From positions 1 to 64,000 of the forward strand of contig JAHBTW010000003.1 of assembly GCA_019638385.1 (NCBI GenBank): a stretch of 64,000 nucleotides of DNA, read 5' to 3'. The stretch's first letter is position 1. Each line of letters begins with the position of its first letter. Shown here in pieces: positions 54,024 through 62,932 of this stretch. The translations under genes and the position numbers were made by a program. The notes under the pieces were generated by a model. It was not told the DNA's origin, did not search any database, and saw nothing but the letters and a program-made list of their open reading frames with translations. The DNA is from Saprospiraceae bacterium (GTDB taxonomy: Bacteria; Bacteroidota; Bacteroidia; Chitinophagales; Saprospiraceae).

Positions 54024-54154
54024 TTTTTTGGTTTTTTGTGATGAAAGACGAATGATTCGTTCCGTTCGTTGGTAGAACGCGGTAAATTTACGCCCCGCCG
54101 GTCGGCAATTTGATTATCGCCTGCGGGTTTAACTGTTTTTTAAATTTCATATTG

Positions 54155-55096
54155 GTGGCGACAACGCGATTAGACGAATTCAGACTGTTTTACAACCACA
54201 CCATTCAACCCGAGTTGATGCGCTTGGAGCGTATGCGCCTTCGTTTAGTTGCATTTGCCGCCTTGTCTGTCCTATTCATGGCAGGCATGTTCGCCTTGAG
54301 CTTCTACCTCAATATTTTGATCGTCACGCTGATCTTGGCCGCTCCTGCGGGCATTGCCTTTGTGTATTTGGTGTACCGATTAGATGCATTCAGGCGTAGC
54401 TTCAAGCCGAGGGTAGTTCGCCTCATTCTTGATTTCATTGACGACGGCCCCAACTTTGACGACAATAACCCTTTGGTTTACAATGCCGGAGGATTCATCC
54501 CTAAAGAGCGATTTCTGGGGTCTCGGATTTTCGATACGCCCGCCCACGAGTACAAAGGCGAAGACCTGGTAGAAGGCAAGGTCGGGGAAATGTACTTTGA
54601 GCTGTGCGAGTTGCGTGTCGGCGAGATTTCCGTAGTGCTCAACCGCATCAATTCGGTGTTTCACGGTGTTTTTCTGCACGCCGTTTTTAACGAACCCACC
54701 ATCGGCGACATCATGGTGTGGCCGCGCAGCCGCATACAGTTTCTCACGAATTCCATTCGGGCGTTCACTTTTGAAGGAGGTAAAAACAAGGACGATGAAA
54801 TATTAAATGAAGGCTTTCGCCAAACCTTTATGACGTATGCCACCGAAGATACGCCTGTGGCCCATATTTTATCGCCGCCTATGCAGGAGGCGCTATTGGA
54901 ATATACGCTGACTACCCAAAAGGATATTTACATTGCCTTCCAAAACCGGGATATTTACCTCGCCCTTTCGGAAGAAAAGGATTTGCTCGAACCTTATTTG
55001 TTTAAATCCAACCTCAACTTCGACCGCATTCGGGAGTTTTTTGAAGACATTCACAGCTTGCTCCACTTAGTGGAGGTGTTTGATCAAACGCACTGA
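54155..55096 (+). CDS. DUF3137 domain membrane protein
   Basis: 313 residues from a GTG at 54155 (VATTRLDEFRLFYNHTIQPEL); a TTG at 54152 is the alternative. Two membrane helices (LVAFAALSVLFMAGMFALSF and LNILIVTLILAAPAGIAFVYLVYRL) are followed by a DUF3137 cytosolic domain with EDLVEGKVGEMYFELCELRV, then FHGVFLHAVFN. The family role is unknown. It stands alone on the plus strand between secreted-protein genes. Confidence 0.83.
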   Translation: MATTRLDEFRLFYNHTIQPELMRLERMRLRLVAFAALSVLFMAGMFALSFYLNILIVTLILAAPAGIAFVYLVYRLDAFRRSFKPRVVRLILDFIDDGPNFDDNNPLVYNAGGFIPKERFLGSRIFDTPAHEYKGEDLVEGKVGEMYFELCELRVGEISVVLNRINSVFHGVFLHAVFNEPTIGDIMVWPRSRIQFLTNSIRAFTFEGGKNKDDEILNEGFRQTFMTYATEDTPVAHILSPPMQEALLEYTLTTQKDIYIAFQNRDIYLALSEEKDLLEPYLFKSNLNFDRIREFFEDIHSLLHLVEVFDQTH

Positions 55097-55135
55097 ATCC
55101 GAAGGCGCCGACTCGAATCCGGGGACCTGTCAGCC

Positions 55136-56041
55136 TTATTCCACTACCGACAAACGCCCGGACTGAAATGTCTGCCCATTTTGCACAAGCCGCCAAAAAT
55201 AAATGCCTTTTGATCCTTCCAAAAGTGTGATGGCGCCCTCCTGATCATTTAGCGCCCTGCGTTGTATCAAACGCCCCCAAGTGTCATAAATAAATAATTC
55301 TGCTCCGGGTAATGCCTGCGGCATCTGATAATGAACTACGCTCCGTACGGGGTTCGGATATAGCCTGAACCCTCCATTTTCGGTGGGCGTGTGCGCGGAA
55401 GATATGTTAGCATAATGATCGCAAGGCAGCGTGGAGGCATTGAGCCGGTATAAAACCGAGTCGTTCTCCTGATAGCATCTGACGGCGTGAGGCATAAACA
55501 CATCCTCTTCATCTGTGGTGCATCCCATGCTGGGGGTGGGGCCGGGATACCAGAGGTTGCCTGCTTTTTCCAGAATTAAGTCGTCCCAATAGCTTTGGTT
55601 TACAAGTATCCGCCAGGTTTTTAGGGAGTCGTTGCCGAAATGCCAATAGAAGGTTTCCACCACAGTGACGTGTACATCCTGATTGAAATGAGACAGCCCC
55701 CGTATCGTCCATTGACTGCCGGCCTCTGCGGTAAAGTCATACAGCAGCTCAAACTGTTGGGTTTCAATGCTGAAGAAAAATACCGAATCGTTCCGGGTGA
55801 ATACATGAGCGGGGTTGGGCAGGCCGCAACCGCTCAGGTTGGATATTACCCGACACATTTGCCCGGCCATCATTTCCTCGCCCGTCACCTCTGCGATGAC
55901 AAACGAATCGGCGGGAATGGGTTCCAGCACGATTTGATTGATGTACCAACGTGCGCCTACGGGAGCGAAGTCTATGGTTTGTGCCGGAAGCAGCGATGAG
56001 ACGGCCCCCAGCATCAAAGCGAGGAGAAGTACTTTTTTCAT
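55136..56041 (-). CDS. T9SS type A secreted protein
   Basis: 301 residues from MKKVLLLALMLGAVSSLLPA at 56041. A beta-rich region with GARWYINQIVLEPIPADSFVIAEV and an AGNLWYPGPTPSMGCTTDEEDVFM segment precedes a type A sorting domain (FRLYPNPVRSVVHYQM, GSKGIYFWRLVQN, GRLSVVE). I recognise no catalytic motif. It is 30 bases after the 56074 gene on the same strand. Confidence 0.82.
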   Translation of the reverse strand: MKKVLLLALMLGAVSSLLPAQTIDFAPVGARWYINQIVLEPIPADSFVIAEVTGEEMMAGQMCRVISNLSGCGLPNPAHVFTRNDSVFFFSIETQQFELLYDFTAEAGSQWTIRGLSHFNQDVHVTVVETFYWHFGNDSLKTWRILVNQSYWDDLILEKAGNLWYPGPTPSMGCTTDEEDVFMPHAVRCYQENDSVLYRLNASTLPCDHYANISSAHTPTENGGFRLYPNPVRSVVHYQMPQALPGAELFIYDTWGRLIQRRALNDQEGAITLLEGSKGIYFWRLVQNGQTFQSGRLSVVE

Positions 56042-56073
56042 GTGGAGATTTTTTTGCAACTGAATTCTTTATC

Positions 56074-57687
56074 TCATCGGGCTACAACCACCCTTCCGGC
56101 AGCCACCAGGCCGGACCCCGTGCGAAGCGTCAGTACATAAGCGCCGGGCGGCCAATTTCGAACATCCATTGTCTGGGTATGAGATGTTGTATTCTGCCAC
56201 AGAGCGCGGTATAGCTGACGGCCGTGCATGTCGCGGCACTCCAGCATCATAGCCTCATAAGGAGTGACAAGGCCCTCTTGCAGCCTTACTTCGATCATAT
56301 CTGATGCCGGATTGGGCGATACCGACAAGCGCGACACAGAATACCGATCAATGATCAGTGGTTCCCGCACAGCAGTTATTATTTGTTCGTCGCCCTCGCA
56401 GCCCGGCACTAAGCAGCCCATGCTGTCCAATACCATCAGCAACACATTGGCCTGAAACCCAAGCGGCAAATCAGGATGATCGGTCGAGTCCACAATGATG
56501 CCGGTAATGGCAATGCGCCCGTCGGTCAATTCGGTATTTCTAAACGGGATGAAATACCCCGGTGGCCAGGGGCGAACCAGGGAATCGTTGTAAAATCGTT
56601 CCCACTTTTGATGCCCCTGGGGGTCCATACGAAACACCCAGGCGCCAAAGTAAAGAAACGGCGATGGTCGAATTTGCATATACCCCGTTCCGATTATGTC
56701 GCCGTTGGATGCGGGGGAGAGGTGATAAATACCCGAGTTAACAATATTGCGATCAAGCCATATATGACGCCATACTAAGTTTCCGTCCGTGTCGTACCCC
56801 TTCAGCATATTGAAGTGGCGTCCCAACTGCGGATAGATTTCAAGGATGATGGTATCGTGCATCCATGCATGCACGCCTCCTCCGCCTGGCAGCCGGGTAG
56901 AATACGGTCTTTGGTCGTCAAACAACTGCCCTATATGGCTGGGCTGGTACCAGATGATCTCGCCGTCTTCGTCTATTTTGTATGCCTGTGAAAAATATTC
57001 CGAGTTTCTGCCATACCCCGTTACAAAATAGTGGCCGTCGTCGGTTGGGGTGATGTTGCCCCTTACTCTGCTGACGGCAAAGGTATCCGGAATCATTTTC
57101 TGAAAAAGCCGCTCGCCGTTTTCATCCGTTTTCAGCAGCCATGCGGTTTGCCTTTTGGGATTGCCAACGGCCCTGCTTTCAACATAATAGATAAAATAGC
57201 CGCCGTCAAAGGTATTGCATACGTCCATGGGGAAATAGCCGATTCCTGTTGAATCCGGTTCGGGAAAGTAATTGATCCATTGCAACTCAAGGTCGGTATT
57301 GTATTTGGCCAAAAAAGTCCTCATGCGGCCAATCTCATAATCGAGCCATTCGCCTGTAAAAACCAAGCCGCCGTCCGGTGCTACGCAGCCCTCCACGAAA
57401 GCATTATCACCTTGCGGACCTTCCAATGGAATGATGTCAACCACGCTCATATCAGACATGTCCACTTTGATCAAGTGGCAGGATCGCCCTCCCTCCAGTT
57501 TGACATATCCGCTTACGATAAATAAGTGGTCTCCCTCTGAAAGAATTATCATCCCTCGATCAAAGAAGGGCAGCCCGCTTGTAGCTGCGTGGGGATCAAT
57601 CGAGCCGTAATGAGTATATTCGTTTTGGGCATGGCCCAGCATGAAAAAAATAAAGATAAAAACGGATGTATAGATGAAATGCCGCAT
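56074..57687 (-). CDS. T9SS type A secreted protein with propeller-like repeats
   Basis: 537 residues from MRHFIYTSVFIFIFFMLGHA at 57687. There are six or so repeats of 'GGYFIYYVESRAV...LLKTDENGERLFQKMIP', alternating strand motifs with Asp/Gly turns that suggest a beta-propeller (delta-60-like). The tail is a type A sorting domain (LSVSPNPASDMIEVRL, WPPGAYVLTLRT, GRVVVAR). It starts 75 bases after the stop of the metalloprotease/beta-helix gene and is in the same frame as it. Confidence 0.83.
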   Translation of the reverse strand: MRHFIYTSVFIFIFFMLGHAQNEYTHYGSIDPHAATSGLPFFDRGMIILSEGDHLFIVSGYVKLEGGRSCHLIKVDMSDMSVVDIIPLEGPQGDNAFVEGCVAPDGGLVFTGEWLDYEIGRMRTFLAKYNTDLELQWINYFPEPDSTGIGYFPMDVCNTFDGGYFIYYVESRAVGNPKRQTAWLLKTDENGERLFQKMIPDTFAVSRVRGNITPTDDGHYFVTGYGRNSEYFSQAYKIDEDGEIIWYQPSHIGQLFDDQRPYSTRLPGGGGVHAWMHDTIILEIYPQLGRHFNMLKGYDTDGNLVWRHIWLDRNIVNSGIYHLSPASNGDIIGTGYMQIRPSPFLYFGAWVFRMDPQGHQKWERFYNDSLVRPWPPGYFIPFRNTELTDGRIAITGIIVDSTDHPDLPLGFQANVLLMVLDSMGCLVPGCEGDEQIITAVREPLIIDRYSVSRLSVSPNPASDMIEVRLQEGLVTPYEAMMLECRDMHGRQLYRALWQNTTSHTQTMDVRNWPPGAYVLTLRTGSGLVAAGRVVVAR

Positions 57688-57762
57688 GACTTCAAATTTA
57701 AGAAAAGGTGGCACCGGGTGTACAAGTAGCGCACGGGATGCCACTTCCGGGTTAGCGTTGAA

Positions 57763-60003
57763 TTAATACTTTTCGGGTTTGCCGGCACTGAAATAATTCC
57801 AACGAGCATCGCCGGAGTTGCCCTGAAACTGCTGAATGCGTCCCGGATTTGTTGCCGTACCCTCTATAAATAAATCGTGAAAAACAACGGTAAAATCTTC
57901 ATTACGGAAGTTGAATCCCTGATTATTCTCTACGATGTTCACGCCCACTATATTCCCCGAATATACATTGCATTGCAGGTCACTTTTGAAATTCCCTGTA
58001 TTATCCAACTGTACCCCTGCCGCTGCCCCTTGAAACCTGTTGCCTCGGATCTCATTATTGGCTTGGCCGATCATGGCAATATCGAAGTCGTAGTTTTCAA
58101 AATAATTGGAGAATATCCGGAACAGGGTATTGGAGGTACCCCGAACGCCCACTGTATTATTAATGAATTGGTTTCGGTCTTGCAAGCTTGCGCCTTCCTG
58201 GCCTATCACAATATGGCCGGCCAAAGGCATGGAGCCGCCCCCCAGAATGCCTATGGGCGAGCCTGTAAAAACATTGCGTTTGGTAACCGTATAAGAGGCA
58301 TCCCAACTGATGATTCCTTGTTGTGTCATATTTTTGAAGAAACAATCCTGGAAGGTCACTCCGTTGGTAGCCCACATGGAAACTCCGTTGAACATACTAC
58401 CCGTTGCGCTCCGCTCAAATCGTACATTATGGAACCTGCTGAAATTTGGAAACTCGTATTTCATGAACTCTACCCCTTTTCTACAATCCATGAAAGTGAA
58501 ATCATCGGCATCAATGATGGCCCCTCTGTGTTCGGGGGTATCCCATGGCGGGGAGTTTTTGGTGGATACGCCTATGCCTGCGCCCTCTATCAAACCGTCT
58601 CCTTTGAGAATCACAATGGCCCCCTGATCAGGAAGCAGCGGGCCATAAGGGTCCGGTTGAGGTTGGTAGCTATTGCCGTTGGCGTAAATGCCGTGCCAAA
58701 ATTGGTTGGGAGAGCAGGTGTTGGCACGTTTTACATGGCCGCCGTCAATGATGATTCTTGCGCCCCGTTCAACTCGAATATGCCCGTTTTGCGGAAACAA
58801 CACCTGACAGGTAATGGTGAGCGTAACACCTGATTTTACTCGCACATTGTCGTACAGCCTCATATTGACATTCCAGGTTTCATCCTGTGTAACCCACAGG
58901 TACGGGGTCTCATTGGGGCTGTCCTGTATGTCGTATTTCTCTTCACACTCAATGAATTGACGGATATTATTAAAGACAAAACCCCTGTGGATAAATTGAA
59001 TGTCTCGTTTTCTTAATACAGCCCCGTAGCCGCAATTGGCTCCCATTAAATGATTTAGACAAGGGCAAGTGTGAACATACTCCCGTATGAAAGAATGCCC
59101 AAATTCATGCGCCAGACTTATCCCTTCATCTACAATCCATGCTCGCGATACGGAAAAAGGCTCGCCTATCACATCCGGGTGGTTTTGAAACCACCAATAT
59201 TTTAAAAATAAATTGGCAATATGAATGCGGGAGGGCTTATTGAGATCGGTAATACTGGGAAGCTCGGAACACCAAGTGTATGGCATTCCCGCCTGGAATG
59301 GGTGGTTAATTGTACCCAAGGTGACCATTTGATGATGAACAGGGCCGTGAGAAGTGAGATACACATTAATACCTCTTGGTATATTGGGATCATTGTTAAT
59401 CTGAGCATCCAACCCATTGAGCCACCAACTACCCGAATTGGGGCAATCAGTAGTACCGGGGTTATTGGTATTGTCCCAGTAATACTCTGTTGGATCAGGA
59501 AGAAAAATCCAATTTGGAGCGATCTCTACCTTCGAATCAATTACATAGTCTGAGCAGTTGGCATCCGGCGATCCCCATAAACTGCCAAACCTGAAGTTGC
59601 ATCGGTTGAACCAGTCATCTAAAAAGGCTCTGTGCTCGGGTATATCTTGGAAGTTACCGGTTCCGTCGGCTTTTTGAATGACAATAAAATTGGCTCGAAC
59701 ACGGATTTTTCGACTGGACTCGTAGGGAGTATATCTATTCACATCGGTATAGACAGGATTGTTAACAATGTTAGAAAAGCTGGAAACACAAGAAAGACCG
59801 GCATTTTGAAGATTCACAGGATCGCTTTCAGAGGTGGCTTCTGATTCCATTCCGCAACTAACCGGCATAGGATCCTGTGCCAGAATACTTTGATTTAACC
59901 ATATCATCATCGCTACCATCGGGATTATTGCTCTCCAAGTCCGAACCGGGATACCTGTTGATTCGAGCAAAAACGAATGGCGAGATTTCGGAATACAACA
60001 CAC
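57763..60003 (-). CDS. Secreted metalloprotease-like plus beta-helix protein without sorting domain
   Basis: 746 residues if the GTG at 60003 is used; a signal helix (RAIIPMVAMMIWLNQSILAQ) follows ~22 residues in. Residues ~100-350 contain HEFGHSFIREYVH (HEFGH at 299-303) and a possible Met-turn NHLMGAN (~317-323), similar to metzincin M43-type proteases, but the third His is two residues too far. Residues ~400-720 form a right-handed beta-helix (GNGIGV-type repeats such as ITFMDCRKGVEF and NTVGVRGTSNTLF). The protein ends NYFSAGKPEKY without a sorting domain, unlike its neighbours. Upstream is a (CA)8 run that would join an ATG at 60050 to this frame if it lost one unit. Confidence 0.7.
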   Translation of the reverse strand: MCCIPKSRHSFLLESTGIPVRTWRAIIPMVAMMIWLNQSILAQDPMPVSCGMESEATSESDPVNLQNAGLSCVSSFSNIVNNPVYTDVNRYTPYESSRKIRVRANFIVIQKADGTGNFQDIPEHRAFLDDWFNRCNFRFGSLWGSPDANCSDYVIDSKVEIAPNWIFLPDPTEYYWDNTNNPGTTDCPNSGSWWLNGLDAQINNDPNIPRGINVYLTSHGPVHHQMVTLGTINHPFQAGMPYTWCSELPSITDLNKPSRIHIANLFLKYWWFQNHPDVIGEPFSVSRAWIVDEGISLAHEFGHSFIREYVHTCPCLNHLMGANCGYGAVLRKRDIQFIHRGFVFNNIRQFIECEEKYDIQDSPNETPYLWVTQDETWNVNMRLYDNVRVKSGVTLTITCQVLFPQNGHIRVERGARIIIDGGHVKRANTCSPNQFWHGIYANGNSYQPQPDPYGPLLPDQGAIVILKGDGLIEGAGIGVSTKNSPPWDTPEHRGAIIDADDFTFMDCRKGVEFMKYEFPNFSRFHNVRFERSATGSMFNGVSMWATNGVTFQDCFFKNMTQQGIISWDASYTVTKRNVFTGSPIGILGGGSMPLAGHIVIGQEGASLQDRNQFINNTVGVRGTSNTLFRIFSNYFENYDFDIAMIGQANNEIRGNRFQGAAAGVQLDNTGNFKSDLQCNVYSGNIVGVNIVENNQGFNFRNEDFTVVFHDLFIEGTATNPGRIQQFQGNSGDARWNYFSAGKPEKY

Positions 60004-60022
60004 ATGTGCGAAACATTTTTCA

Positions 60023-60038
60023 TGTGTGTGTGTGTGTG
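60023..60038. repeat. (TG)8 microsatellite at the start of a secreted-protein gene
   Basis: Eight TG units (CA on the coding strand), ending at an ATG (60023-60021). An ATG at 60050-60048 lies upstream of the run. As sequenced both ATGs are out of frame with the long ORF. Removing one unit, or adding two, would put the 60050 ATG in frame. A 9-base inverted match (ACACACATG at 59998-60006, CATGTGTGT from 60021) surrounds the start. Confidence 0.85.
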
Positions 60039-60275
60039 TAAAATATTCATAATCAAGTATTAAGGGTTAAATAATAATTTGAATTGCCTGGAATTTATTT
60101 TTAATTTTACAGCTTATGTGAGTGGAACGGGCCGTTTTATGAAATAGCTGAATTTAAACTGCTGCAATAATACGCGTAATTTCTTATCGTGTCAACACCT
60201 GAAGGTGTAGCAATATACTATATAGTAATCTTTAGCAGAAAAAATATCACAACTTGTAGGTTGGCAGACTATAGA

Positions 60276-61196
60276 TCAATAAAAAGCATCCGGGAATACC
60301 TTTTGATACAAGCCGGCGCTATCGCTTTTGAAAAACGATCGGGCATTTTGAGAAGAGCGAATCAGAAAAGGCGGTTGGCGCAGCGAGTCCTGAAAGCATT
60401 GAATCACAAAGGGTTCAGGGATGTTATTGCCTTTTATGGTCATCGTTTTGTGCAGATATTGCTCCGCCTGCATTTCATCAAAGTCATCGGCAAATTGATC
60501 TCCTGAAATGTTGCGCAGCACATTGAGGTAGTTTTCCACGGCCATGGAGTCGAGCAGGCTGTCGCCCAACACCCAGCCCGTCGGTGTGCGCACAAAAGCA
60601 AAGGCCGTATCTGGGCTTTCCCAGTTAAACTCCGTGACCTCCATATCTCGTTTCATGCGCAACAACACGCGGTTGCGGTAGCTGTCGAAATCCCTGCCGA
60701 TGCTCATCACCTGCGCCCCGTCGGTTACAAACACCGTATTTTCTCCGGTCATGCGCAAGTAGGTGATAATAGACTGATTTTGAGGATCGAAATCTTCACG
60801 GCCGAGCATAAAATCATGTGTGACTTTGCCGCCCCGGTACAGCCGCACCCGGAATCCTTGCTGCTCATCCACCCCGTACGCCTGCCATTGATCGCGGTTT
60901 TTGGAAGCGATTTGGCGCGACTCAATCAATTGCAGGGAGCCGAGCAGCTTAGTGATCTGTTCGGGCGAGGCCGCTGCGCTTCGCACCCCGTCGGAGATGA
61001 TCCAACCCTTTGCTTCTTTGGTCAGGCTGAATTCATCTCCGTCGGGAGGCTGGAGCACGATGGCGCTCAATGCGGAAGTATCGGCTTCGATCAAAACGGC
61101 TTCGAAGCTCCGCTCCCGCTTTCCAAACTGCTTTCGCGACAGAATAACCGCCGCCACAAGGAGCAGAAAAATGAGTACCAAGTGCTTGTTTTTCAT
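60276..61196 (-). CDS. DUF4340-like membrane-anchored protein
   Basis: 306 residues from MKNKHLVLIFLLLVAAVILS at 61196. A membrane anchor is followed by DUF4340-type strands (IVLQPPDGDEFSLTKEAKGWIISDGV, VRLYRGGKVTHDFMLGR, and TEFNWESPDTAFAFVRTPTGWVLGD). It is a distant relative of the gldG-linked protein at 19183-20193. It is on the same strand as the M28 peptidase gene, 209 bases upstream, with hairpin repeats between them. Confidence 0.72.
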   Translation of the reverse strand: MKNKHLVLIFLLLVAAVILSRKQFGKRERSFEAVLIEADTSALSAIVLQPPDGDEFSLTKEAKGWIISDGVRSAAASPEQITKLLGSLQLIESRQIASKNRDQWQAYGVDEQQGFRVRLYRGGKVTHDFMLGREDFDPQNQSIITYLRMTGENTVFVTDGAQVMSIGRDFDSYRNRVLLRMKRDMEVTEFNWESPDTAFAFVRTPTGWVLGDSLLDSMAVENYLNVLRNISGDQFADDFDEMQAEQYLHKTMTIKGNNIPEPFVIQCFQDSLRQPPFLIRSSQNARSFFKSDSAGLYQKVFPDAFY

Positions 61197-61211
61197 TTTG
61201 TTATGCTGTTT

Positions 61212-61230
61212 AGCGGAACTCCGTTCCGCT
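61212..61230. repeat. Palindrome AGCGGAAC-TCC-GTTCCGCT
   Basis: A perfect 8-base stem with a 3-base loop, just upstream of the DUF4340 start. The same stem, with loop GAA, recurs at 61382-61400. A pair AACACATAG (61248-61256) / CTATGTGTT (61289-61297) lies between. Confidence 0.75.
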
Positions 61231-61381
61231 CCGTGTTCTTTTATTTCAACACATAGCAACATAGATACATAGTGTTCTGCCTATGTCTCTATGTGTTTAA
61301 AAAAAATTCTGTGCATCGGGAATCAAATTGTGTTTTGAAACAGCCTCAAACATACGAGTTCCGCTTCGCGTTACGGCATAT

Positions 61382-61400
61382 AGCGGAACGAAGTTCCGCT
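61382..61400. repeat. Palindrome AGCGGAAC-GAA-GTTCCGCT (second copy)
   Basis: The second copy of the 8-base stem at 61212-61230. It lies six bases after the M28 gene's 3' end (minus strand). GTTCCGCT also occurs alone just upstream of it. Confidence 0.75.
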
Positions 61401-61405
61401 CCACA

Positions 61406-62902
61406 TTACTGCTGATAGAGCTTCTTCCCTGCTTCTTCGTACTTGTCGCCAGGCGCCCATTGGGGACGTTCCACCTCATCTGCAATCATACGCGCCAGAT
61501 AGGCAAAGGACTGACAGTAGCGCAACAGGTACTCCATATCCACGGCATCGGCTTCGTCGGCCGTTTGGTGGTAATAGCGCGACAATTCCTCGTCGAAGCC
61601 GGTAACGCCGGGGCTGAGGCATAAGGCAGGTACGCCTTTGGCCGCAAACGATACATTGTCGGAGCGGTCAAACAGGCCCTGCTCCGGTACGGGGTTGGGG
61701 ATCACGTCCAAATTGAACGCTGCCGCTGCGGCGGACACCATTTCGTCCGTACCCGTGCGCCCGTAGCCCACGGCTGATATATACCGCATATCGTTATAGC
61801 CTGCGCCGTCGGCATTGAGGTTGAACACTACGTTTTTCAATGGAACCAAAGGGTTATCGGAGTAGTAACGACTGCCGAGCAGCCCCATTTCTTCCCCATT
61901 GCAGGCCAGCAGAATCACAGAACGCTTAGACGGCTTCATGGCTAATGCGCGAGCGGTCAATAACAATGCTGTGGTACCCATTGCGTTGTCGCGGGCGCCG
62001 TTGAAAATGCTATCCTCCGGCGTAAACGGCGCGCCGCCGTCTTTGCCCGTACCCACATGATCGAAGTGGGCGCTGATCAGGATGTATTCTTTTTTCAATT
62101 CCGGGTCGGTTCCTTCAATGACGCCCACCACATTGGGTACATACATCCGCTCAGAACTGCCGCCGGAAGAACTGAACACGGCTTTTTGCGCGGATCCTTT
62201 CACTAAGGTTGCTATCGGGTCGTTGCCTTTTTCTTTCAGCCAGCCGTAGGGGATGGTGCTCTTTACCTCATCCGATTTTTCTGCCAGGCGGGTAGAGGGC
62301 TTGCCGAAGTAGTTGAGTGCAAATTGCCAGGGAAAATTGAGGCGGTACAATTCGATGAGCGCTACGGCGCCGCGTTCCTGCGCGAGTTTGCGCTTGGCGG
62401 GTATGCTATTGAAAGCTGCCATCGGGCTGCTGTCGTCGGGAAGGCCGGTGATGACGAATACCACTTTGCCTTTCACATCCAATGCTTTGTAGTCGTCGTG
62501 GCCGGAGGCAGCATCCACCCAGCCGTGCCCGGCAAAAATGGCGGTCGTTTTCGCATTGGCGGCATTGCCGGCCATCATCATGAAGTCTTTGCGGTGCTCA
62601 TACGCGGTTTTTCCGATGTTGAGAGCGGCACTCGCAGGCGGCGTAACGGTTTCCAATGGAAATTGCTGGTAATAATCGGGAGCATTCGGCAGCGGCTTTA
62701 CGCCGTAAGATTTGAGCTGCTCTACCAGATAGCGGGCGGCGATGAGATTTCCGGGAGCGCCGGTGCGCCGGCCTTGCAATTCATCGGAAGCAAGGAAGCG
62801 GAGGTGTGCCTCGGTTTCATATTGGCGGGCATCAAACTCCGGAGACTGTGCCGCCAGTTGCAGGCTGCACAGCAGGCAGGCTAAAAAAGTCAACTTTTTC
62901 AT
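61406..62902 (-). CDS. M28 family zinc aminopeptidase, secreted
   Basis: 498 residues. The signal peptide is FLACLLCSLQLAAQ, and the N-terminal part has HLRFLASDELQGRRTGAPGN. Residues ~110-250 hold a protease-associated domain (VVFVITGLPDDSS). The M28 zinc site follows: ILISAHFDHVG, FNGARDNAMGTTALL, LLACNGEEMGLLGSRYY, FNLNADGAG and YHQTADEADAVDMEYL. It removes N-terminal residues from peptides, probably in the periplasm or at the surface. It lies 30 bases after the NlpC/P60-like gene. Confidence 0.93.
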   Translation of the reverse strand: MKKLTFLACLLCSLQLAAQSPEFDARQYETEAHLRFLASDELQGRRTGAPGNLIAARYLVEQLKSYGVKPLPNAPDYYQQFPLETVTPPASAALNIGKTAYEHRKDFMMMAGNAANAKTTAIFAGHGWVDAASGHDDYKALDVKGKVVFVITGLPDDSSPMAAFNSIPAKRKLAQERGAVALIELYRLNFPWQFALNYFGKPSTRLAEKSDEVKSTIPYGWLKEKGNDPIATLVKGSAQKAVFSSSGGSSERMYVPNVVGVIEGTDPELKKEYILISAHFDHVGTGKDGGAPFTPEDSIFNGARDNAMGTTALLLTARALAMKPSKRSVILLACNGEEMGLLGSRYYSDNPLVPLKNVVFNLNADGAGYNDMRYISAVGYGRTGTDEMVSAAAAAFNLDVIPNPVPEQGLFDRSDNVSFAAKGVPALCLSPGVTGFDEELSRYYHQTADEADAVDMEYLLRYCQSFAYLARMIADEVERPQWAPGDKYEEAGKKLYQQ

Positions 62903-62932
62903 GTCGGGTGTATTAAAAATTTTGGATGATTA

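Noticed and set aside
54119..54154. Earlier ATG start (54110) for the DUF3137 gene
   Set aside because: The extra 15 residues (MIIACGFNCFLNFIL) are unlike family N-termini; GTG 54155 fits better.
55096..55136. tRNA-like text (CTCGAATCCGGGG)
   Set aside because: It resembles a T-arm but has no matching stems, anticodon arm or acceptor; it lies within a 40-base gap.
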